Source: an uncultured Opitutia bacterium
Lineage (GTDB): Bacteria > Verrucomicrobiota > Verrucomicrobiia > Opitutales > UBA953
Assembly (NCBI GenBank): GCA_903840235.1
Contig: CAIMFE010000051.1
Location: forward strand, 1 to 15,071
DNA: 15,071 nt
Reading direction: 5' to 3'
The position numbers and the translations under genes were made by a program. Shown piece by piece: positions 1 to 6,334 of this stretch (positions are counted from its first letter, which is position 1; the number at the start of each line of letters is the position of its first letter). The notes under the pieces are model-generated. The model worked only from the letters and a program-made list of their open reading frames with translations, was not told where the DNA came from and searched no databases.

Positions 1-1883
1 AACCCGCTAAAGAAATAAGACTCGGCCCACAAAAGCCCTACGACGTGATTGTCTGTGGGGCTGGCCATGCTGGAGTTGAGGCCGCATTAGCAGCTTCGCG
101 CATGGGTGTGGATGTTTTATTACTCAGCGGAAACATTGATACCATTGCTCAAATGAGCTGCAACCCCGCCATTGGGGGCCAGGCCAAAGGTCATATTGTC
201 CGCGAAATCGACGCCTTGGGTGGTGAAATGGGAATCACCGCCGACGTAACCGGAATCCAATGGCGCCTGCTTAATTCTTCTAAGGGCCCTGCCGTCCAGG
301 CCCCCCGCGCCCAGTGCGATAAAAAAGCCTATCAGTTCCGCCTCAAGCACCGCTGCGAACTTCAGCCCGGACTTACCATTTTCCAGGCCATGGTCACCGG
401 CTTAATCTTTGATCACGGCAAAGTTGTCGGCGTAAACACCAACCTAGATTTATCCTTCTACTCTAAAACTGTGGTCGTCACGACGGGCACATTCTTAAGA
501 GGTTTAATGCACATCGGTTCCAACAAAACCGAGGGAGGAAGATTGGGTGACTTTAGTTCTAAGTCGTTGTCCAGCAGTTTCTTAGATGCTGGTATCGAAC
601 TACAAAGACTCAAGACTGGCACCCCTCCCAGAATCCTTGGAAGCTCGATTGATTTCTCACAATGCGAGGAGCAGGCGGGCGACGAGTCCCCTACTCTTTT
701 TGCATTCCATGACACGCGCCAAGATGGCGACTTGTTCCACGTGGAACACTCTGGTCAAACCCTCCCCGGCTGGACTCCTGGTTCCAACCAAGTCTCCTGC
801 TGGATGACCCAGGCTACTGGCTTAACCGGAAAGATTGTCCAAGAAAACCTCCACCGCTCTCCCCTTTATGGCGGCGAGATCAAAGGCGTCGGTCCACGCT
901 ATTGCCCTTCGATTGAAGATAAGTTTGTTAAGTTCTCCGAAAAAGAAAGCCATAAGCTCTTTTTGGAGCCTGAAGGTCGAAATACCAACGAATGGTACAT
1001 CAATGGGCTTTCGACATCATTACCATTCGAGGTTCAACTTGAAATGCTTCATTCGATCGCGGGCCTAGAAAAAGCCGTGATGTTAAGACCAGCTTATGCC
1101 GTCGAATACGACTTTGCGCCACCGACCCAGCTTTATCCAACCTTGGAGTCCAAGAAGGTTCAGGGATTATTCTTTGCGGGCCAGATCAATGGTACGTCAG
1201 GATATGAAGAAGCTGGCGCCCAGGGTTTAGTAGCCGGTGTAAACGCGGCAGCGGTTTGTAAGGGTTTGACTCCCATGGTGATAGGACGAGACGAGGCCTA
1301 TATTGGCGTCTTAATCGACGACCTGGTAACCAAAGGTACCCAGGAGCCTTACCGCATGTTTACAAGCCGGGCCGAATACAGACTTTTATTTAATCATGGT
1401 AGTGCCGAACTAAGGCTTAACTCTAAAGTCTCTAACTACGGTCTAGTAAGCCCCGAGCGCTTGGGCCGCATTCAGCATAAGGTTGAAAGGGTGAACCACT
1501 GGGTAGAATACATGGAGAAGATTAATATAGCAGGGGGTATAGCCGGGGACGTCTTACGGAGAAACATTGATAGCACGCCCGATGATCTGCCGCCTTCATT
1601 TAATGCAGAAACGCCCGAGGTAAGGGCAGAGGTGCTTTATCGGGTTAAATATAAGGGCTATTTAAGCAGGGAACTAAGATCCGCGCGTAAGCTTCATGAT
1701 CTTGATAATTTCAAGGTTCCGGCGGGGTTTGATTTCCTAAAGGCGTACGGATTGAGCAATGAAGCCCGACAAAAGCTTGTGGCGGTGAATCCGATAAACC
1801 TAGGGCAGGCCAGTAGAATCAGCGGGGTTAACCCGGCTGATATATCGCTGCTCATGGTTTTATTTAGGGCTCACGGTTCTTAA
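1..1883 (+). CDS. mnmG: tRNA uridine-5-carboxymethylaminomethyl modification enzyme MnmG (GidA), 5' end outside window
   Basis: FAD enzyme that, with MnmE, installs the carboxymethylaminomethyl group at C5 of wobble uridine-34 in certain tRNAs; cytosolic. The reading frame is open to the left edge. The first in-frame start-like codon, GTG at 45, encodes a Val inside the first beta strand (YDVIVCGAGHAG), so the true start lies upstream and the gene is cut by the window. Numbering from that GTG: FAD dinucleotide fold GAGHAG at 5-10, a CNPAIGG loop near 44, KTGTPPR near 192, the family signature GVGPRYCPSIEDK from about 281, and the second signature AGQINGTSGYEE from about 378. The C-terminus has the usual YKGYL and GLSNE...GQASRISGV segments. 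Between the FAF motif and the CWMT motif I count about 18 residues more than in the E. coli protein as I remember it. This extra segment contains FHVEH, which is encoded by a parS palindrome. Family assignment is very secure. Confidence 0.97.
   Translation, partial: PAKEIRLGPQKPYDVIVCGAGHAGVEAALAASRMGVDVLLLSGNIDTIAQMSCNPAIGGQAKGHIVREIDALGGEMGITADVTGIQWRLLNSSKGPAVQAPRAQCDKKAYQFRLKHRCELQPGLTIFQAMVTGLIFDHGKVVGVNTNLDLSFYSKTVVVTTGTFLRGLMHIGSNKTEGGRLGDFSSKSLSSSFLDAGIELQRLKTGTPPRILGSSIDFSQCEEQAGDESPTLFAFHDTRQDGDLFHVEHSGQTLPGWTPGSNQVSCWMTQATGLTGKIVQENLHRSPLYGGEIKGVGPRYCPSIEDKFVKFSEKESHKLFLEPEGRNTNEWYINGLSTSLPFEVQLEMLHSIAGLEKAVMLRPAYAVEYDFAPPTQLYPTLESKKVQGLFFAGQINGTSGYEEAGAQGLVAGVNAAAVCKGLTPMVIGRDEAYIGVLIDDLVTKGTQEPYRMFTSRAEYRLLFNHGSAELRLNSKVSNYGLVSPERLGRIQHKVERVNHWVEYMEKINIAGGIAGDVLRRNIDSTPDDLPPSFNAETPEVRAEVLYRVKYKGYLSRELRSARKLHDLDNFKVPAGFDFLKAYGLSNEARQKLVAVNPINLGQASRISGVNPADISLLMVLFRAHGS
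733..748. other. parS centromere site (perfect palindrome, inside mnmG)
   Basis: The 16 bases TGTTCCACGTGGAACA form a perfect palindrome. They match the bacterial chromosomal ParB-binding consensus TGTTNCACGTGNAACA at every defined position. The site lies within the mnmG coding sequence and is read there as Leu-Phe-His-Val-Glu-His. ParB would load here and spread to organise origin segregation with ParA. parS sites cluster near oriC and often lie inside genes. ParA and ParB are not encoded in this window. Binding is inferred from sequence alone, but chance occurrence of a full 16-base match is very unlikely. Confidence 0.9.
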
Positions 1884-1895
1884 TTTTAAATAGGG

Positions 1896-1911
1896 TGTTC
1901 CACGTGGAACT
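1896..1911. other. second parS site (15 of 16 bases), just after mnmG
   Basis: TGTTCCACGTGGAACT differs from the perfect parS palindrome only in its last base and keeps the 14-base palindromic core GTTCCACGTGGAAC. It starts 13 bp after the mnmG stop codon, in the intergenic region before the response regulator gene, and lies 1163 bp from the site at 733-748. The same variant form with one altered outer base is found among functional chromosomal parS sites of other bacteria. The pair makes a true ParB loading zone more likely than either site alone. Confidence 0.88.
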
Positions 1912-1917
1912 TTTTAT

Positions 1918-1952
1918 TTAAGTTGTTCTAAATAAACAACTTAAGTGTTTTT
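1918..1952 (+). terminator. possible intrinsic terminator after mnmG
   Basis: A perfect 10-bp inverted repeat, TTAAGTTGTT (1918-1927) and AACAACTTAA (1935-1944), is separated by a 7-base loop. A run of five T follows at 1948-1952. It lies 34 bp after the mnmG stop and before the promoter-like sequence of the next operon. The stem has only two G-C pairs, so termination may be weak, and the near-symmetric hairpin could also serve as a protein-binding site beside parS. Confidence 0.5.
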
Positions 1953-1970
1953 ATGGGTCGTGTAACAAGT

Positions 1971-2001
1971 TTGACATAATTGTCTTTATTTTCTGGATAA
2001 A
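1971..2001 (+). promoter_or_regulatory. candidate sigma-70-type promoter for the two-component operon
   Basis: A perfect -35 hexamer TTGACA is at 1971-1976, followed by a weak -10-like GATAAA at 1996-2001. The 19-bp spacer is longer than ideal. The start codon of the response regulator is 26 bp downstream. The -10 region overlaps TCTGGATAA (1992-2000), which differs by one base from the reverse complement of the classic DnaA box TTATCCACA. No convincing repeated Pho-box motif is seen. Confidence 0.4.
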
Positions 2002-2027
2002 TTCTTGGGCTCTGGTTTATTCGAGTT

Positions 2028-2732
2028 ATGTCCAACCAAGACACCGAGCACATGAAGAGAATTTTTGTGGTCGATGATGAGGTCGATGTCACCGAGCTTT
2101 TGGAATATAAATTAAAGCAGGCCGGCTATGCGGTGCGTGCCATCAACGACCCGCTGCGCACGATCGGTTTAGCGAGAGACCTTCGTCCTGATTTAATTAT
2201 TTTGGATATGATGATGCCTGATCTTTCGGGGGTTCAACTTTTACGAATGATTCGCGGAGATGGAGTGCTGCAAGATATTCCAATTATTTTCCTCACCGCT
2301 AAAGGTGATATCACCGACAAGGTTAAAGGCTTAGAATCCGGCGCCGATGATTTCATGACCAAACCGTTTGATGCGCGCGAACTTCTTCTGCGGGTTAAAT
2401 CTCTTCTCCGTCGCGCTAAATCAGCAGCCGCCAAACCTTCAACGCGACTAAGCGCTGGTGGTTTATTAATGGACATCGAGAAGCATGAAGTGACCGCGGA
2501 TGGCAGCGTAGTAGATCTCACCGCCACCGAATTTAAACTTCTGCGTATTTTATTAGATCGTAAGGGTAGGGTACAATCACGTGAAGAATTGTTGGCTGAT
2601 GTTTGGAATTATTCGCCCGATTTAGAAACACGGACGGTGGACACTCACGTTCGTCGCTTGCGCGAAAAATTAGGCGCAGCCGGAGATACTATTGAAACGA
2701 TTCGCGGGGTCGGTTATCGTATTTCAAATTAA
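2028..2732 (+). CDS. OmpR/PhoB-type two-component response regulator
   Basis: Cytosolic DNA-binding regulator of 234 residues, the usual length for the family. The receiver domain (about 11-125) has the acidic pair D16/D17, phospho-acceptor D60 in LILDMMMP, T90 in FLTAK and K112 in TKPF, so all phosphorylation residues are intact. A winged-helix output domain follows (about 140-232), with TATEFKLL, the recognition region RTVDTHVRRLREKLG and the closing IRGVGYRI typical of PhoB/OmpR proteins. Neither the ATG at 2028 nor the alternative ATG at 2052 (Met9, directly before the receiver strand) has a clear Shine-Dalgarno sequence; I keep 2028. The kinase gene begins 5 bp after the stop, so the two form a pair. 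A role in phosphate control (PhoB) is plausible from the kinase type and nearby PstS-like gene but is not shown by sequence. Confidence 0.93.
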   Translation: MSNQDTEHMKRIFVVDDEVDVTELLEYKLKQAGYAVRAINDPLRTIGLARDLRPDLIILDMMMPDLSGVQLLRMIRGDGVLQDIPIIFLTAKGDITDKVKGLESGADDFMTKPFDARELLLRVKSLLRRAKSAAAKPSTRLSAGGLLMDIEKHEVTADGSVVDLTATEFKLLRILLDRKGRVQSREELLADVWNYSPDLETRTVDTHVRRLREKLGAAGDTIETIRGVGYRISN

Positions 2733-2737
2733 ATGAG

Positions 2738-3982
2738 ATGAGCACGCTCCCTTGGATTTTATTGGGGCTCAGTTTTGTTTTTTTGATCTATGTTTTTTTA
2801 GTGTTAGATGACTTGGTGCGGTGGGCTCGTCGGGCTATTTTACAAAATAATTTTGATAGCCGCCCGGCGGGGTGGTTGGTTTCGTGGTTTGGTTTCAATG
2901 ACCTTTATCACGCGATTGAAGGCAAATCGCTGACCGAGGGTGAAATCAGTTTAGCGGCTTCAAAGCGTATTGAAACACTGCTTTCACCGCTCACTGACGC
3001 CGTGTTGGTGGTGGACGCTAAAGATTTACTTCGTCTGGCAAACCCAGCTGCGAAAGAATTATTTAATATTAGAGAAGATGAATTAGGCGCATCGTTTATT
3101 CCTTTGGTTAAGAGCGCGGAGTTTATTGATTTGGTGCGTCGCGTGCGCAAAGAGGGTGGGGCGAGTTCCACCATTTTATTACATCGTTCACCCCTGGCCG
3201 ATGCATGGGTGCAAGCTTCAGGAGCGCAAACCGATCCCGAGGCCTTCGGTGAGGGTGCGGTTATTTTCGTTTTAACCGAAGTGACGGCCCTAAAGCGTCT
3301 GCAATCGATGGAACGAGAATTTGTGACCAATGTTTCTCACGACTTACGAACACCGGTAACAATTCTCCGTGGCTATGCTGAAACCCTGGCGGATGATTTT
3401 GAAATACTGTCGCCCGAAGATCGTACGCGTTTCATTAAAAAAATTGTCGGGTCAGTGGGGCGACTACAAAGTTTAGTCGAAGGCCTACTCGCCTTAGCCA
3501 GTTTAGAGAGTTCAACTGACGCCATGAATTATACGCCTGGTGCGATTCACCGGGCCTGCCACGAGGTCGCCGAAGAATTTGCCGCACGCTGTCGTGCTGC
3601 CCACGTAGAACTGAAACTTGATTTAGGTGATAACAACGGCGGCGTCGCAGACCCGGTGCAAGCCCGACGACTCATTCAAAATCTGATTGATAACGCGCTG
3701 TCACACGCCGCGGGTGCCACCCAAATTGTTTTAAGAACTTTTGAGTCCGACGGTGGATTCACTTTGGAAGTGGAAGATGATGGGTCGGGCGTTTCGCCCT
3801 CCGACATCTCCCGAATCTTTGATCGATTTTTTAGAACCGATAAATCTCGCCGGGCGGGGGGCAGTGGACTCGGTCTTAGTATTGTTCGACAGGTGGCCGA
3901 ATTGCACGGCGGTACCGTGGGGGCGAGTAATGTTAACCCCCGGGGTCTTAAAATAACGGTCACTATTCCTTCGTCTAATTAG
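2738..3982 (+). CDS. membrane-anchored PhoR-like sensor histidine kinase
   Basis: 414-residue sensor kinase, predicted partner of the regulator just upstream. Order of parts: one hydrophobic N-terminal segment (about 3-22) with almost no outside loop; a basic stretch; a PAS-like region (about 80-180, with DAVLVVDAKDLLRLANPAAKE); a HisKA dimerisation helix with phospho-acceptor H201 in SHDLRTPV; and a HATPase domain with N319 of the N box (NLIDNALSHA), the G1 box DDGSG near 347-351, F box FDRFFR and G2 box GGSGLGLSIV. The single anchor plus cytosolic PAS matches PhoR, which senses phosphate through the Pst complex rather than with its own periplasmic domain. The gene ends tail to tail with tRNA-Gly, only 15 bp from the encoded CCA. 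No terminator is visible in that gap. Confidence 0.93.
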   Translation: MSTLPWILLGLSFVFLIYVFLVLDDLVRWARRAILQNNFDSRPAGWLVSWFGFNDLYHAIEGKSLTEGEISLAASKRIETLLSPLTDAVLVVDAKDLLRLANPAAKELFNIREDELGASFIPLVKSAEFIDLVRRVRKEGGASSTILLHRSPLADAWVQASGAQTDPEAFGEGAVIFVLTEVTALKRLQSMEREFVTNVSHDLRTPVTILRGYAETLADDFEILSPEDRTRFIKKIVGSVGRLQSLVEGLLALASLESSTDAMNYTPGAIHRACHEVAEEFAARCRAAHVELKLDLGDNNGGVADPVQARRLIQNLIDNALSHAAGATQIVLRTFESDGGFTLEVEDDGSGVSPSDISRIFDRFFRTDKSRRAGGSGLGLSIVRQVAELHGGTVGASNVNPRGLKITVTIPSSN

Positions 3983-3997
3983 TTAACCGTTAGAAAT

Positions 3998-4072
3998 TGG
4001 AGCGCGCGACTGGACTTGAACCAGCAACAGCCACCTTGGCAAGGTGGTACTCTACCATTGAGCTACACGCGC
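3998..4072 (-). tRNA. tRNA-Gly, anticodon GCC
   Basis: Read on the minus strand from 4072, the sequence folds as a full cloverleaf. The acceptor arm is GCGCGTG pairing with CGCGCGC, with one G-U pair. The D arm contains AGCTCAATGGTAGAGT. The anticodon loop TTGCCAA sits on a CCACC/GGTGG stem and gives anticodon GCC. The T arm contains GGTTCAAGTCC. The discriminator base is T at 4001 and CCA is encoded at 4000-3998. It reads glycine codons GGC and GGU. It lies 32 bp after the stop of the PstS-like gene on the same strand and may be processed from that transcript. Confidence 0.96.
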
Positions 4073-4104
4073 TTTCGAAGAAACAAGGAGAACCGCTCGA
4101 GGGC

Positions 4105-4950
4105 TTACCTGTCAAGCCTTTGGGACAGTCTAGCCCTAATTGCTTTAGGAGCGGGGTATAAGCCCTGTTTTTTTATTCTTTCGGCGACCTCGTCCGACAT
4201 TAACCAGGTTAAAATTTTGCCCAGTTCTTTCTCTTTGTCGCTCCTAACATAAATATAAAGAGGAAGGCGCAACGGGTAGTCGCCGTTATAAATATTCATC
4301 TCATCGGGCGTATAGGCAACCGAAGGGCGTCCGGGTCTTCCATCGGCTATCGCCATGACCCGCCCCGCGCTGGGTGTGTCCACCGGCATGATGACCGCGA
4401 CGCCAAATCTAGATTCAATGTTTTCCTGAATGGTGATGTTTTCTAATCTTTGTTTTACGTTAGTTTTAAATTCATCCCCGTTCATCACAAATCCCATAAA
4501 GAATTCTTGGACAAACGAACCACGAGGAGAATAAATGATAGGGGAAATAATTTCAGATTGGTTTGCTCCGGGTAGATCGTTCCAATTCGCTGCGGGATAG
4601 CGTGCGGATTTAGAAAATATTCCTCTGAGTCCCTCTAGATTTACTTGGGTTAATTTATTTTCTTTATGAACAATCAAAGCGGCGGCGGCATTCGCTAATA
4701 AATAGCGATTAAAGAAATTTCCAGCAGACGGCTTAGGATCCTCCTCGTTTTCTCTTATGAAAAGTATTCCGATGCTCGCCCGATCTTCCAAGAGCGCTCG
4801 GCGGGCGGGCATAGTACCATTAAAACCAGCCTTTGGTGAGCCTGGGAGTTTTTCGATATCTTTCAGGGTCTCCTTAAGAATATCCGACCCAACAATTTCA
4901 ATCGCTGGGAGGCGGGATGCTAAACAAAGAAATAATAAGATTCTGAACAT
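4105..4950 (-). CDS. PstS-like periplasmic substrate-binding protein
   Basis: 281-residue protein. An N-terminal signal peptide is visible (hydrophobic RILLFLCLASRLPA, likely cleavage near residue 16), so it is exported. The body resembles the PstS/PBP-like family of phosphate-type binding proteins: an N-terminal IVGSDIL strand, the GFNGTMPARRALLE segment, SPRGSFVQEFF in the middle, and the C-terminal pattern YPLRLPLYIYVRSD followed by SDEVAERIKKQGLYP. The usual ligand-loop motifs of classical PstS are poorly kept, so phosphate as the ligand is uncertain. No transporter permease or ATPase genes are nearby, which suggests a sensing or accessory role. It begins 2 bp past the last base of the upstream sigma-54 activator stop codon, so the two are probably translated together. 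Confidence 0.78.
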   Translation of the reverse strand: MFRILLFLCLASRLPAIEIVGSDILKETLKDIEKLPGSPKAGFNGTMPARRALLEDRASIGILFIRENEEDPKPSAGNFFNRYLLANAAAALIVHKENKLTQVNLEGLRGIFSKSARYPAANWNDLPGANQSEIISPIIYSPRGSFVQEFFMGFVMNGDEFKTNVKQRLENITIQENIESRFGVAVIMPVDTPSAGRVMAIADGRPGRPSVAYTPDEMNIYNGDYPLRLPLYIYVRSDKEKELGKILTWLMSDEVAERIKKQGLYPAPKAIRARLSQRLDR

Positions 4951-4951
4951 T

Positions 4952-6334
4952 TTAAGAATTGGGTTTTATTTCCACCTCAAGCTCGGGCCATTGCAAAAGT
5001 TTTCGGTGGAGGGTACGACGAGAAATACCTAGTGATTCAGCGGCTTTGGTTCGATTGCCGCCCGCATTAGCTAAGGCCTGTTTTAAGAGGTTTTTCTCGT
5101 TTTGCTCCTTATCAAAAACCCCCGGCTGAAGCGTCAACGGATGGACGAGTGGAATAACTGCCGCGGGTTGGGTAAGCCTTGGATCCAAATCTGCTACCTC
5201 GATGGTCTTGCCTGATTTTAAAACGGAAAGGTTTTCGCATGTGTTTCTTAATTCGCGAATGTTTCCCGGCCAGCTGTATCCAACCAAAAAGGGTAGGGCG
5301 GTGGTCGATATTTTAGCCTCAGGTAAATTATTCTCCTGTGAGAATTTTTTGAGATAATGGGTAATCAGTAAAGGAATGTCATCTTTTCTTTCGCGCAATG
5401 GGGGTAGTCTCAAGGGCACCACCGATAATCGATAAAATAGATCTTCTCTAAATTTTCCTTCGGCCACCATTTGTCTTAAATCCTTGTTGGTTGCACAGAC
5501 TAAACGAAGATCCAGGGAAATGGGTTTATGTGAACCCAGACGTTCGACGCTTCGTGTTTCTAAAAATCTTAAAAGTTTTATTTGGGTGGTGGCATCAATT
5601 TCCCCGATTTCGTCTAAAAATAAAGTTCCACCGTCGGCGGATTCAAATCGTCCCACACGTCTTTCGTTTGCACCCGTGTAGGCTCCTTTTTCATGACCAA
5701 AGAGTTCGCTCTCTAATAGGTTTGCTGGGATGGCAGCACAGTGAACGGCAATAAAGGGACCTTTAACGCGCGGGCTCGCCTGGTGAACCATTTGGGCAAA
5801 TAACTCTTTTCCGGTACCCGTTTCTCCTTGGAGTAATACCGTCGCATTGGAAGACGCCACGGTGCGAACCTGTTCAATGGCTTTTTGTAGAGCGGCGGAT
5901 GAACCAATGACTTCTCCTAAGGCGAATTTTTTATCCAGTCTTGTTTTTAGGGCGACCACTTCCTTCTCGGTGGTTCTGGCCTTCAGCCCACGTTCTAAAA
6001 TAATTTCTAACTGTCTTAAATCTACCGGTTTTTGTAAAAACCAATAAGCACCCTTATTCATTGCTTTCACTGCGGTTTCCACATCTCCATACGCAGTCAT
6101 CATAATACAGACGGGCTGGGGTGATAATTTTAACGCGCGATCAATGACGGCCATGCCATCTTCTCCGGCCATGCGTAAATCGGTCAGCACAGCATCAGGT
6201 TTAATATCCTGCATCAGTCGCGCCGCCTCCGTGGCATCTTTTGCAATAAAGGTTTCGTATTTATCTTCGAGGGCGAGTCTTAGTCCATCGCGCGTGGATT
6301 TTTCGTCATCAACAATGAGTACAGTAGACTTCAT
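4952..6334 (-). CDS. NtrC-family sigma-54-dependent response regulator
   Basis: 460-residue activator of sigma-54 RNA polymerase. Receiver domain (1-120): D9/D10, phospho-acceptor D52 in LTDLRM, T80, K102. AAA+ domain: Walker A GETGTGKE at 170-177, sigma-54-contact loop GAYTGA at 217-222 (Tyr in place of the commoner Phe), and Walker B ending in D241-E242. The C-terminal Fis-type helix-turn-helix is GNRTKAAESLGISRRTLHRK. I choose ATG at 6334 because its MKSTVLIVDDE is a standard receiver start and because it forms an ATGA overlap with the hemA stop. A longer in-frame ATG at 6373 would only add a non-conserved stretch inside hemA. No partner kinase gene adjoins it, so its input is unknown. Its linkage to hemA upstream and to a PstS-like protein downstream is unusual. 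Confidence 0.93.
   Translation of the reverse strand: MKSTVLIVDDEKSTRDGLRLALEDKYETFIAKDATEAARLMQDIKPDAVLTDLRMAGEDGMAVIDRALKLSPQPVCIMMTAYGDVETAVKAMNKGAYWFLQKPVDLRQLEIILERGLKARTTEKEVVALKTRLDKKFALGEVIGSSAALQKAIEQVRTVASSNATVLLQGETGTGKELFAQMVHQASPRVKGPFIAVHCAAIPANLLESELFGHEKGAYTGANERRVGRFESADGGTLFLDEIGEIDATTQIKLLRFLETRSVERLGSHKPISLDLRLVCATNKDLRQMVAEGKFREDLFYRLSVVPLRLPPLRERKDDIPLLITHYLKKFSQENNLPEAKISTTALPFLVGYSWPGNIRELRNTCENLSVLKSGKTIEVADLDPRLTQPAAVIPLVHPLTLQPGVFDKEQNEKNLLKQALANAGGNRTKAAESLGISRRTLHRKLLQWPELEVEIKPNS

Noticed and set aside
45..47. GTG at 45 as the start of mnmG
   Set aside because: It would remove the first residues of the FAD-binding beta strand. The frame is open to the left edge and reads YDVIV across this codon, so the gene is simply cut by the window.
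2574..2589. CACGTG in the response regulator gene as parS
   Set aside because: Roughly 10 of 16 bases match the consensus and neither arm is intact.
4110..4115. TTGACA on the minus strand as a promoter for tRNA-Gly
   Set aside because: It is a perfect -35 hexamer at the end of the PstS-like gene, but no -10-like hexamer is present at 16-19 bp spacing.
5664..5687. GAYTGA instead of GAFTGA as a sign of a defective sigma-54 activator
   Set aside because: Tyr for Phe is a conservative change found in other family members, and Walker A and B motifs are intact, so loss of function is not supported.
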